A stretch of DNA of 64,000 nucleotides from Hexactinellida sp. DTS-2022 (lineage: Eukaryota; Porifera; Hexactinellida). Of this stretch, positions 33,221-44,051 are shown one piece after another. Position 1 is the stretch's first letter. Each line of letters starts with the position of its first letter. Under the pieces are notes generated by a model. That model was not told the DNA's origin. It did no database searches and saw only the letters and a list, made by a program, of their open reading frames with translations. The translations under genes and the position numbers were made by a program. The stretch spans positions 3,906,001-3,970,000 of the forward strand of contig JAPNXP010000008.1 of assembly GCA_028753945.1 (NCBI GenBank). Reading direction: 5' to 3'.

Positions 33221-36200
33221 TTACTGAGATTCAGAGAAGCAAAGAGTACAGGCACCTTCTACTAGACAGGCCTTGTGATAGCAGTGACCTGATGATAGTA
33301 GAGTAAAGTCAATAAGTGTACAAACCGGTCAATAATATAATATTTAGAAAAACATATCATGAATTATAAATATACTTACCACAGGCAAAAACTTGAATGT
33401 CTGATGGCAAAATAGGGAGTGGTGATGTAATATCAATATGACAACTCTGGCATTTGAATCTAAGAAGTTACGAACATAGTAGCATCCTAAACTAAATAAA
33501 TATAACTCACTCATTTTTCTTGATTCTGATACCCCACTGAAAACTGGAAGTTTCTAGCGTCAAATTACTCCGTACACTCTAAATGAGAATAAAATAAATA
33601 CAAATTAATTTGAATAAATATCACAATTAAGCTTTGATTCTACCTCGTTTGGGGTAAGTTGCTCTTGAGATAGGAACTATAAATAAAGTAAATATAAATA
33701 AATATTTTTCTGATTAATTTGGGGAGAGAATGTTGCACAATCTCACCTGAAGAGAAATGGCACTCGGTTTCTGCTTCCATAACTCTTCATCAAGTCTCTC
33801 AAGCAGTGTAAATGCAATCTTACTAAATAGGAATTCTGTTTAAAATTCTACTAAATACAATATTATTCTAGACAATCATAAAATAACCTTTTCTCATTTT
33901 CGATATTAGCGACCTTAACCAATTTCAGGAATAATTCGTAAGGAAAACTAGATATTTCTAGAGAAGCTATGATTTCCCGCAACAATTCTATTCCTGCCAG
34001 ACAGCCTAACTCAGTGATGGCTAAACCGAAGAGAGCATAGAATCCGTCCCTCGCTTCATCTCTCCTGCTCACGTCTCCAAACTGATCAGCAGATAATCTG
34101 AGGAAAGTTTCGATTGTTAGCTTCCAGTCTGAAGTTCCATCAGGATATTTTCCTAATTATTCAAAAATAAATGTATGTAGGATCTTATATATTAAATCGC
34201 TAGGTTTATTTTATTAGTTTGTTCGATTTGATGGAATAAAAGAACTACACATTTGAAATTTGCAAGGGGTCTAGTGAACATTGTATCTAAAAACAACTTT
34301 TAAATATCTAAGAAAATTATACACATTTTCTCCACAAAGAGGAGAATAAGCGATTAAATTAAAGGAGTTTCCCAGCATGGATTAGCAGGATAACCACCAG
34401 ATATGTGGGAAAATTATAGAGTTGTAGAAACACAACAAATCAAAAAACATACATAACTGTTCGAGTGAGTAAGGAAACGACTGTGATCGAATACGAAGAC
34501 TTGTTAATAATGAATTTAATACGTGCTTAGTGCTTACCCCAAACTGGATTGCACTGCTCCAACAGACTGATGTCATTGAGATGTAGGATAAGAGGAGTTG
34601 CTATTTCTTTGTAGCCCAGCATGAAATATACGGAAATTAATCCCAGCCAGAAACTACAAACAAGTTTGTATGAAGACTGTAGATATCCTAAAGTAAATTA
34701 CAGACCAATGCTGCTTGAAATAAGGCACACATTGCGTGGCCAGGTCAGGGCCTATGATATGCCAGTTTAGTATCAGCTCCCAAACTTGTTTATATCTCCA
34801 ATCCAGCTGATGAGAGTGAGGCCTGAAGTTAAACAGAACTAATTATAACATAGAGAGAGAGAGATTACAAATAAATAAGTTAACTCACATTGGGGTATCG
34901 ATGTTATTGATGGTTAGTTTAGTTGTCGAGGGAAGAAAGGAGAGGGAAAGACAACACCAAGTGATGAAACTCTTGTAATCGGTTGAGAATACAGTATTCA
35001 ACAAGCTAATGAAATAATCGATTAATGGGGAGAACATTCGAATAGTATTACAACTAATTGTCTCACTTTCGATAGGAGGGTATTGCTTCAGCTGACAAGA
35101 ACAGTTCCTCCATATACTCAAGGAAAGCTTGGGATTGGTTGTGGGACTTTAATAGCTGAGGAGAATTGATGTTACCGAATAATATAGTGTGTATTTCCCA
35201 TGGGAGAAGGCAAGGAAACTTGTTGACACAGAATCCAATCTCACTCACTATATTCCTGTTGGGAATGTAGGAATTATATTAGATGATATCTATAGCTAAT
35301 AGAGTCTATAATTACCCTTTGATATATGAAGGGAAACTTCGTGACTCGATACTCAGCATCGATCCCACTTGTGTGTTTGAGGAGCCATCAACAATTCCTT
35401 TGAAATCTATAATATAATAGGTTAATCAACCATTAGTTCAGATTTAGAAAGTCTTAATCTTGAAATTTTATGTTGCTATACTGTATTTTTAATTGAGCTA
35501 ATTGGATTAACCTTCCAGCCCCTTGATGTATAGGGAGTAGGCCCTACTCCTGTCCACTTGTATCTGTGGCACTGCTAGGTAGCTCCTAATCTCAGACAGA
35601 GAAAGGAACACAGCTTGCAGATAGAAGAAGTTGTACGCGTCAGAAGAGGTGGCGGCAGCAGTAGGCTGGAGCGGGTTCGGAAACGAGAGAGTTAGCCAGC
35701 AGCCAGCTAGCATAGCAGCGGTGGCCAGCTGCTGCAGGAGGTTGTAGTGGGGGGAGCAGGAGAGAGCGGTTAGAGAGGATATGGCGTGGGAGCCGGGGAG
35801 AGAGCTAGCAGGGACAGAGGTCAGGAGGGTGATGAAGGAAGTGAGCCAGACAGAGAGAGAGCGGGAGGTGGACAGGAAATCATTCTCATCAGATTCAAGT
35901 TCGCTCCTAGCAAATCGATATTAATAAAACTCGATAGTTGTTGTTTGTTTATTTGTTTGTTTGTCTGTTTGTCCGGATTATATTAAAGTGATGGGGGAAT
36001 AGAACCGCATTATAATTGAGATAGAACAAACTTCCAAATGTTCTTATTGGAGCAACAATACATTGCAAGTATATCCTATTACCCACTCTCACCATGTCAG
36101 TTGTGAAGCCTGGATAAACTCTTCATATATTTGATTGTTTCTAGAAAGTTCTTTCGAAGAATGTACTTTCTCTACAGAGCAGTGCTCATTAGCAGAATCA

Positions 36201-39200
36201 GTAGCGTGTTCAGCTACTGCTACACTCTCCTGATCGAAATCAGCTTCTGGCCGGCCAGTTCTATCAGGGGAAGATGTTTGTTCAGTATTAGGGCTTATTG
36301 GTATCTGTATTGTAGAATCTCGCTTCTTCTGTTTCTTCTTACGCTCAGATCTATGTAGGTTTATAAGAATATTAAAGTACGTTGAACAAATGGCTTTCAA
36401 GTTTCAACAAGTGTGTTAAACAGATGCGGGTACCTTGGAATGTGTTGAGATATTGGAGAACTTTCAAGCTCCGGTAGGATCAGTGAATGAGTCACTTTCT
36501 CGCTATAAAATCAAGAAAGAAAAGAGTCGAATCCATTGTACTCCATGGAGTAAATACCTGTCAGATCCCACAAGAGTATCTAGGAATATGTCAGTAGAAA
36601 ACAGATCCAATCGTGTGAAAGTTTCAGAAGCATCACTTCCACTCTCAGCATGAGAGAGGGTCCCACCCCCGCCAGAGCTCCCCTTCTTGCTCCTCTTCCT
36701 GACCAACTTGGGACTCCAGTTGGAGGGCACATCTCCCTCTCTCAGGCTCTGAGTCTTTCTGATGCGGGACACCTTCGGGAAGGGAAGGCTACTCTCACTA
36801 AAAGAGCTGCTCGCCATCCCTGAGTAGACAGCCTCGATCTCAGAGTTCTGCTGACTCGAAACAGCAGCCTCTGTTGGCACAGGAATATCTCCTACAGGCG
36901 GTACGTTGATATTCTCTTCAGCGCTAGGGAGATGTTGAACTGAAGGAGTATCATCCGACTGAGAGGGAACAATAGTCTCATTGATATCAGCATCAGCCTC
37001 TCCTGGGACATTCTGTATGAGACTGCATTCTTCACCACTGGCTAGCGGCTCTGGGGTTAATAGAGTGGAGTCTCTGTCTAGTGTAACAGGGGCTGTTGGT
37101 ACCTCAGTCTCCTGTTCGGTTAAGCTGACACTATCAGTATATGCAGACACTCTCTCACTCGCTTCTTCCTACAGGTAATGGCTCTGTTAAGAGGTTATGG
37201 ACTGTGGATATTACATTGAGAGTTAAACATACATCCTGGCCATTAGCTGTATCATGCGTTTCAACAACAGGACTCAAAACAACTTCAGTCGCTGTATGTA
37301 ACGTCTCACTCAACTGTAACATTATATACAATGGAGAATAACAGCCAGGAGAATACAACTAAGTTGAACCTCGTTAATACGAACACGGAACACCAACGGA
37401 AGGAAAAATTTGTTCGCTTTATCCGGAGTTCGTATTAATCGGAGTAATACCCATTGAACAGCCATTGTAAGGACCGGATTTTTTGGAACTGTTTGTTCGT
37501 ATTAACCGTGTTCGTACTAACGAGGTTCTACTGTACAACTTGTATAATAGAACAGACTTGAGTGATCTGAGAGTGCAGCTGCAGCTGCAAGAGAGACTTC
37601 AACAGCTGATCGTAATGCAGCAGTGACAGACAGCGGAAGCGCAGAGGGTCCCCGGTGCTTATCCAAACATCTCTCTCGAACACTTGTAGATCCTGGATAT
37701 CTATATACAGTACATAATATATTCAGAAAATGCAGTATATATCCAATAAATATAATATAAATGCTGTTATATATAATTATTCTAATTTACTGTTGTACAA
37801 TGGCTAGGACTGATAAATAGCATTCACAAGATAACAGCAATATAATCAATTCATTCATCATCAGATTCTACCGTCTCATCGCCAGTCTCTCTGCTATCAA
37901 CCTCTTTAACCTCTGCGGCTGTTTTATCACTGATTGCATCCGGTTCTGGATCAGGTTGATTGTCTAAATTAATAAAACTAGCAACAGCATCATCCTTTGC
38001 TTCTTCTTTCGCAGGTGCCACTTTAATAACATTCTTAACCTTAACGTCGCTGATAGGATTATCTTTGTCAGACTTAGGAGGCCCATTAGGCCCCGGTACC
38101 CTATCTGGGTGTCCCATGTTAAACCCGTCCGGCAGCAGGTGTCTGGCAGGCTGCAGCTGAGTGGGGAGCGGAGAGCTGGACACAGACCGGAAGAAGTACA
38201 GCTGGAACCCGACAGCCAGCAGAATGTGCAGCAGGACAATAGCGCCTATAACCCCGTAAGCGATCTTCTGTCTGTCCCTCTTGATGACGGGCCAGAACGA
38301 GATGGCCAGAACGCCACCCGACAGAGCCGCGGCTGTGATCGTGATAACCCACTGGACAGTTATGAAGCGAATCAGCACTGTCCATAGAACGGAGACAGGA
38401 ATGTAGATGGAGAGAGAATACCCGTAGAGGGTAATCATGCTGAACAGGGAATGTGTGTTCGCCTGTCCCACTCGCCATACTAGCACGCCCCAGAGCAATA
38501 TAGGGACAATCCAGGTGTATATGAATAGGATGGTAGCCAGCGAGGTCACCTCTTGAAACTGAAACGTCCATTTCGACTGACCTTCACTTCCGAAGTATTT
38601 GGCGATATTTCCGGACATGGAAGCGGTTACGATTAGAGTGACACAGATCCACAGGGGCCCGTAGAGGTCTGGGTTGCTGGAGATGACGTCAATAAAGCCC
38701 TTGCGGTTGGGAATCATCGAGCTGAGGATACGGTGCCCCACGTCATAGGTAGTCACGTTGAAGAACTGCTGGTAGTACTCAAGTTTCCAAAATAACTTTG
38801 GCGTCACAGCTGCAGCAGACGCGATCTTGCTTTCCTCTTTAGAGACAGTCTGAGCCTCCAGTTCGACAAACGAGTCTGTCATCTGTCAATATAGCTAGAC
38901 TGTGCACAGAGTATAGTCAATAGAGTCCGAATTAACTTAAATATAATACATAAGGAGCCGAATAAGTTTATATAAATATTTGTATGTAAACAGTGACTTT
39001 GTTTAATTGCAAAAAGAAATAGCATTAAACGAATCCTATCATACGGTACCTTCATTCAGGGAGTGCTGAGTTATTGTGTTGCTCAATAGATCCAGGATAT
39101 ACAGTGTGTTTGCATTCCAAACAACCAAGTGATCACTAGGGTAAGAAGGAGATAAATTATTCTAATATCTGTAAGAGAATAAATACATATATGGCTGATG

Positions 39201-42200
39201 GGCAGTAGAGTCTTTTGATGCGTTAATACAGCCAGCCAGTGTTGGCAAACTCACATGAACTAACTTGATAACTCTAATCCTCTTGAAGACGTTGGGAGTG
39301 ACAAGTGCCTCCTGCTCGGGTCTCTCCGTCTCAGGATTAAAGCTACACAAGTTAAGGATTGATTAACTTGTAATTATATTGTGACACGGTAACATGTTCT
39401 TACCTCAAACCGTATATTGGAGTTATTCCCACTCCGTCCATGAGATCTTTGAGTTTGTAAGTGAGTTCTACTTTCCCATCGAGAGAAGCCTGGGATCGTT
39501 AACATAAATCATAGAAAATAATTGTAAATATTTGGAACTGAAGGGAATAACAGTAGCATTATTGTAATATCGAGCAACATATATATCTACCTTCCATATC
39601 CTGGCCTTGGGACGTGCTGATAATATGCGAGTATGCTGAGGGGTTGTATGCATAGAGCGGTAGAAGCAAGCTCCGTAAATACCGTCTCTATTGAAATAAT
39701 ATGTATTTTAAAATAAATACAAATGTAGATATAAATTAGTAGGGGTTATGCCCCTTAAGTGAAACAAACCTTTCTTGTGAACCAACTGAGATTACTTCTT
39801 CCCTAAATAAGTATTTATAACAGACTTCCGATTGTTTATTAAAAAATATTAATATTAAGAATACCTCTTCAAATTCATAACAGCAGATTTGTGCTTGCAA
39901 GAGACGAGCAAATGATCATTGTCATAATCCTACGGAAAGCACAAAAATAGAAATATTTCATTGTAAGAACTCAAATAAATCGACAACAATAGGCCTAGCT
40001 CCGTCATTGTAAAATAAAAGTAAAATCTCACAAGTTTTACAGAACTGATTAAATGCATTACGAATATAGCAAACTACTGAGAGTAGCCCTAGCGCTAATC
40101 CTATTGTCTCTTTTGCTCGCGAGCTCAGCTCCAGTGGCCAGAGCGCAGGGCCAGGGCCAGGAGGAAGAGGAGAGACAAGGAATCATCGCAGCGCTGAAAG
40201 ATAAAGACTTCGGATTAGTTCTGAGTCGGTATAAGAAACGGTTGATACTAATTCTCCTCAGCCCGCTGTTCATCTGCTGCGCGTGCTGCGCATTGGTTTG
40301 CTTCCTGCCGTGTGTGTGTGTGGTCGTGTGCGGCTGTGGAGCTCTGGCGGACGAGGCAGGTGTCAGAAAGCGCGGGAGAAGAGATCTCAACAGCAATGCT
40401 GTCTTAGTCACAGAGACATTCACAGAAAGGCAACTGGGAATTGAAAGTGCGCCACCCATAGAAGCATTAGCACTTAGTCTAGCAGGCCCGTATGGGTTTA
40501 CTCAATATCCATCGGACAATAAAGGCAACATGTACCCTCCCTTAACCATAACCCAGGGGACAATCGATACTGGCAGGAAGCTCGAATCTACCAGAAATGC
40601 CAGCAGGAGAAACAGCTACCCAACTGAAGAGATTTACGAAAGCAATATTAGGTACAACTTTCTGTCACTGGACGATCTGGATAAGATTGAGAGGAGAGCT
40701 AAAGAGTATACTTTGAAGCGAGTTGAGATTGGAGAGTCCAAAGTTTGAACTGAAACAGACAGCAGTTATGGAAATTTATTTATTTATCGGAGAGAGTAAT
40801 TGTATACGAACAACAGAAATATAATGTATGATTATAAGAATATTATTCGATATAAAATATTTCATTTGAGTTACGGTAGAGTCTCTGAGTTAAATATTAC
40901 AACAAGGTTTAATGTGACTCCTAATATCTTGGAGAGAGCCAGAATTTTGTATAGAGAGTACACAGTAAATAGCAGGGGAAACTCAATTTAACCTGGCTTG
41001 CGTCTCAGTAATGTCAGTCACATTCAAACCAACAAGGAATAGAATAGGATTATCAGAATCCTAAATATAAATTCCGGATTCGCAGCTCGCAGTAGTAAGA
41101 AATGAAAAGTTTTAAATTACAAACAAGTTGCGGAATAATAATTTTGTTGCTGTTTCTATTTTGCAAGCAAGCGATAAGTGGCAGCAATGGATACGAGGAA
41201 GTAATTCGCGAAAAGAGAGAGCCCCCGACGAGACACCCAAACCATGTAGATGATTTTCTGATCTCTCAGAAGGGTCAGATAACAGTAGCACTTGTGTTTG
41301 GCATCACGGGCTATCTCTGCTGTGTGATATTTCCGTGCTGTCTCGGGGCCTGTTCCATATTGCTTCTGCACTGCATGAACCTTGTGGAGTACCCGGACAC
41401 GCCTGTGAAGAAAAGGGAACAGACTGCCTACGCGAATACAGAGACACAAGGAAATAACGAAGAGAATACACCAAACAAAGCAATAGAGCAGCCTCAGTTC
41501 ATTGCAAGCACACAGGATCAAGTGACAGGAGCTGTGCTACCAAACCAACCCACAGGCCCAGGGCATTTCTACTACCCAAAGCAGACAGAGAGTCTATACC
41601 CGTATCTGCCGTATCAGCTCAGTTACACACAGCAAGGACCTCAGCCGAACAAGCTTAGCTTCATAAACCCGATTTATAACAATCCTCAGGAGTGTCAGAT
41701 AGAGCCGTACTATAACGTTGTGCCAGTAGAACCTGGCTATGAGAACTGCAACTGTTGATGAGACTGATTATATTTAGTGTGAATAGTGTGTAATTAGTGA
41801 GTTCTAAAATTATTCTGTATATGCTAACGCTATTATTAAATTTCTTCGAAAACAGCAAATCTAATCTTAGAATAATAATTACGAAGTAGATGGAAATTCA
41901 AATACATGCAGTTTTAATTGCCCGCTTGTTGTAAATCTAATATAGGCTGTTAATTACCAGTTAGATAAATACCGGACTGAGTTGCAAATAAAGTTGTCAA
42001 ACATGTTTATAACGCAGGGTGTGCTATTTATAATTATATTCCTTCTAGGTGTACCAGAACATAGTGTGGGGATTGTTAATGCAATAACTGGTGTCGCTAA
42101 CAGAGTGGAAAAGAGCGTCAACAGTCAAGATATAAACGAAACAGAATATATCGGTATTCAGAATGAAGTGATTAATCAGGTGGAGAGAGACATCATAATA

Positions 42201-43963
42201 TCTGTTCTAATAATAGCTTGCGTAACACCAATCATATGCGGTGCTATTATGTTCGCTTGTCAGCTCTCCTCACAAGTTAAGAGGAAGCACATTAACAAAC
42301 GGCTGCGTATCAACAAGAAACAGGTTATAGAGTGCAACGACACTCTGGACATAATCAGGAAGATGGGACCTCTACAGTTACACGAATCCTTCCCGCAGTA
42401 CATTAACGGTGTTACTCGCGAGGAGATGGAGTGCTATATGAACAGGAGTGCTATTGACAGGGAACTGGGAGGGTATATGGATATAAGCGCAATGCGAAAC
42501 AACCCAAAGACTGGACAGATCGAGGGACACGAAGCTAGGAAACCAGTCACCCCGCCCCATGTCACAATGCTGCCTAGAATAGCCGTACAGTACCCCAGTC
42601 CTGTCATCAGCACTGCAAACGTTAACTACCATTATTCCCCAATCGAAGAGTTCAACTACAACTTGTATCCGCCTCTCCCGTTTAGCTTCATAAACGGAAC
42701 TCCAATGTTTCCAGTTCCGCCAAAGAATTCGACCCCTCGCTCCCCCTTACAGACCACGCCTCCGAAAACTCGTCCTTCCATCCGCGAGACCCCGGGCCGG
42801 TCCCGACACGACAGGAGCGTAACTCTCCTGAAACAGCTGACCACGTCTCCTCCCAGTTACAGTCTCGCCACTAAGAACAAGTACGCGGTTGGCAAGAGTC
42901 TCCCCTGTCTGCTGAACAGCTGTCCATACGCGGACCTGAGCGCGAGTGGAGCCGCGGGCATGAAGGAGAGGAGCGCGAGTGAGAGCGACATATCGGTCTG
43001 AGATATGCGAAATTACAAATAACGAAATAACGAATATATTGAAGTTGATTACTATTCCTATACATATTTTGATAAATTCCATGTGCTAATTTGATTGATA
43101 TAGTAAATTGTTATAACTTGTCTCTAAGTATATTGTAAGTACCAAACTCACCAATTGCACGACAGGAGTTTCGCATATAAGGATAATTCCTGGTTTCCTT
43201 AGCCGTATGCCTCCAGCTGAGGACAGAACAGTGCGTGGCAACTAGAGGCAATATCTAAAGATAGCCACTCAACTTAGCTATGGAATAAGCAACTAACAAC
43301 TCCAGGCATGTGAGACACTGTAACCTTTCCGTCTGTGTCGCCAACGAAAAGCTGCTGCCCCTTGTTGTCCCAAATCATATCGCTGATATGACTCCCCTTG
43401 TGCTCTGTTATTTCTAGAAGTTTCTATAAACAAACCAAGTTAATACTGAATTGATATTATTACAGATACACACTATTAAAGTATTAATACCTTTGAGGAT
43501 TGTAGATGGCTTATGTTAAACTCCCAGACTATAACAACTCCGCTCCTAAACAATGATGTCACAAATAAGATTGTTAGATAATTGATATTATAGTAAAGCT
43601 ACCCTGTTCCAATTCCTAGACATTTCCCATCTGGAGAAAACCGAGCGATTTGTATATCTCGTTCCTATAAAAAGTAATATAAACTAGAAAGCTCTTATTT
43701 TACAAAACAGAGAATACATTATAGGAAACGAGACTAACTTTGTTCGGTATAAAACTGATGTAGCTGAGTGGGTCTTTAACAAACACATAGACTGCTCCGG
43801 TGTTAGCGCCTAGCACGATCAGCTGACTCGACACAGCAAAGCAGGAGTACTTAATGCGCAGAGAGGAGCTGATGGGTTTGTACAGTCTTCCGAAATCTGT
43901 CCCCTCCAGCGGAAGGAACACATCCCTAGTCCCCGATACAGGATCTCTGCTGCTAACTGCCAT
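33221..43963 (-). CDS. HPS5: HPS5 homolog (BLOC-2 subunit) with a C-terminal RING-like zinc finger
   Basis: My 28-exon model gives 1280 residues (human about 1129). Exons from the 5' end: 43739-43963, 43603-43664, 43491-43545, 43298-43423, 43152-43241, 39865-39929, 39770-39802, 39591-39687, 39404-39489, 39265-39342, 39050-39135, 37540-37700, 37233-37358, 36558-37168, 36434-36502, 36093-36350, 35512-35906, 35316-35406, 35067-35255, 34889-35005, 34706-34822, 34538-34653, 33888-34152, 33747-33822, 33644-33676, 33511-33578, 33380-33459, 33221-33288. The N-terminal WD-type propeller shows [42 protein letters not shown] and DIQDLQVF. The C-terminal helical part shows [21 protein letters not shown] and [10 protein letters not shown], all alignable to HPS5. 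BLOC-2 directs cargo to lysosome-related organelles. The last exons encode [16 protein letters not shown] and CTLCF, a RING/zinc-ribbon end I do not recall in human HPS5. Intron 5 contains three genes, and intron 11 contains YIPF1/2. Confidence 0.88.
37361..37533. mobile_element. MITE forming almost an entire HPS5 intron
   Basis: Same family as 10715-10896 and 46749-46932 (AACCTCGTTAATACGAACAC, TTTGTTCGCTTTATCCGGAG, right end AACGAGGTTCTACTG then TA). The flanks carry a direct repeat TACAACT. The HPS5 intron spans 37359-37539 (181 bp), so only a few bases lie outside the element. Confidence 0.8.
37851..38882 (-). CDS. YIPF1/2-like: YIPF1/YIPF2-like Yip1-domain Golgi membrane protein, intronless
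   Basis: A single exon of 343 residues. The N-terminal cytosolic part contains [26 protein letters not shown] (landmarks [12 protein letters not shown] and Y-DV) and [13 protein letters not shown], typical of YIPF1/2. Five hydrophobic helices of the Yip1 fold lie between about residues 85 and 235. A long acidic, proline-containing C-terminal tail (about 100 residues) is poorly conserved. Family members are trans-Golgi/endosome proteins linked to Rab GTPases. It lies on the same strand as HPS5 and entirely within HPS5 intron 11 (37701-39049), so it needs its own promoter and terminator or is spliced out of the HPS5 transcript. Confidence 0.92.
   Translation of the reverse strand: MTDSFVELEAQTVSKEESKIASAAAVTPKLFWKLEYYQQFFNVTTYDVGHRILSSMIPNRKGFIDVISSNPDLYGPLWICVTLIVTASMSGNIAKYFGSEGQSKWTFQFQEVTSLATILFIYTWIVPILLWGVLVWRVGQANTHSLFSMITLYGYSLSIYIPVSVLWTVLIRFITVQWVITITAAALSGGVLAISFWPVIKRDRQKIAYGVIGAIVLLHILLAVGFQLYFFRSVSSSPLPTQLQPARHLLPDGFNMGHPDRVPGPNGPPKSDKDNPISDVKVKNVIKVAPAKEEAKDDAVASFINLDNQPDPEPDAISDKTAAEVKEVDSRETGDETVESDDE
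40053..40748 (+). CDS. Single-pass membrane protein with YxxPhi tail motif, nested copy A
   Basis: Single exon, 231 residues, family not recognised. It has a signal peptide (about 1-34), a short polar ectodomain ([12 protein letters not shown]), a juxtamembrane segment, a Cys-rich membrane helix ([18 protein letters not shown], about 74-95) and a cytosolic tail. The tail contains [12 protein letters not shown] and [12 protein letters not shown], both giving Tyr-x-x-hydrophobic sorting-type motifs. It is the first of three tandem + strand genes inside HPS5 intron 5 with the same layout. The general plan recalls Shisa-like or WBP1-like proteins, but I see no specific family signature. Start at ATG 40053 gives the signal peptide. 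Confidence 0.75.
   Translation: MHYEYSKLLRVALALILLSLLLASSAPVARAQGQGQEEEERQGIIAALKDKDFGLVLSRYKKRLILILLSPLFICCACCALVCFLPCVCVVVCGCGALADEAGVRKRGRRDLNSNAVLVTETFTERQLGIESAPPIEALALSLAGPYGFTQYPSDNKGNMYPPLTITQGTIDTGRKLESTRNASRRNSYPTEEIYESNIRYNFLSLDDLDKIERRAKEYTLKRVEIGESKV
41102..41758 (+). CDS. Single-pass membrane protein with YxxPhi tail motif, nested copy B
   Basis: Single exon, 218 residues, family not recognised. It has a signal peptide ([20 protein letters not shown]), a basic ectodomain with [12 protein letters not shown], a Cys-rich helix ([20 protein letters not shown], about 75-97) and a tail rich in Pro, Gln and Tyr with [23 protein letters not shown] and a C-terminal CNC. It is the middle gene of the triplet. 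The Tyr-Pro-x-Leu tail motif and helix position match copies A and C, supporting old tandem duplication. Confidence 0.75.
   Translation: MKSFKLQTSCGIIILLLFLFCKQAISGSNGYEEVIREKREPPTRHPNHVDDFLISQKGQITVALVFGITGYLCCVIFPCCLGACSILLLHCMNLVEYPDTPVKKREQTAYANTETQGNNEENTPNKAIEQPQFIASTQDQVTGAVLPNQPTGPGHFYYPKQTESLYPYLPYQLSYTQQGPQPNKLSFINPIYNNPQECQIEPYYNVVPVEPGYENCNC
42003..43001 (+). CDS. Single-pass membrane protein with YxxPhi tail motif, nested copy C
   Basis: Single exon, 332 residues from ATG 42003 (a signal peptide [16 protein letters not shown] starts there). The ectodomain is about 55 residues with N-glycosylation at NET. The helix [20 protein letters not shown] is followed by [12 protein letters not shown], a strong positive-inside stop-transfer. 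The tail holds [17 protein letters not shown], corresponding to the YPPL and YPYL motifs of copies A and B, then proline/serine-rich sequence ending [10 protein letters not shown]. Family not recognised. It lies just 150 bp from HPS5 exon 5 within HPS5 intron 5. Confidence 0.75.
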   Translation: MFITQGVLFIIIFLLGVPEHSVGIVNAITGVANRVEKSVNSQDINETEYIGIQNEVINQVERDIIISVLIIACVTPIICGAIMFACQLSSQVKRKHINKRLRINKKQVIECNDTLDIIRKMGPLQLHESFPQYINGVTREEMECYMNRSAIDRELGGYMDISAMRNNPKTGQIEGHEARKPVTPPHVTMLPRIAVQYPSPVISTANVNYHYSPIEEFNYNLYPPLPFSFINGTPMFPVPPKNSTPRSPLQTTPPKTRPSIRETPGRSRHDRSVTLLKQLTTSPPSYSLATKNKYAVGKSLPCLLNSCPYADLSASGAAGMKERSASESDISV

Positions 43964-44051
43964 TGAACTAACAGCGCATAATCAATAACAAATACTGTAA
44001 AACACTAATTAAATATCGTATAATTACTCTAGACACAGTATGTACGCTACA

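Noticed and set aside
35000..35070. Second apparent frameshift in HPS5
   Set aside because: A 61-nt intron with GTGAGA donor and TTTCATTAG acceptor joins SYR to LLNTVFS in frame.
37150..37200. Apparent frameshift in HPS5 between two minus-strand ORFs
   Set aside because: A 64-nt intron (GTATGT donor after GQD, acceptor CCTGTAG before EEASER) explains the change of frame.
39250..39270. HPS5 exon 10 donor at CAT/GTGAGT
   Set aside because: It would put the next exon out of frame (immediate TGA). The donor GTTAGT ten bases earlier gives VIN/DHLVVW in frame and makes the total coding length a multiple of three.
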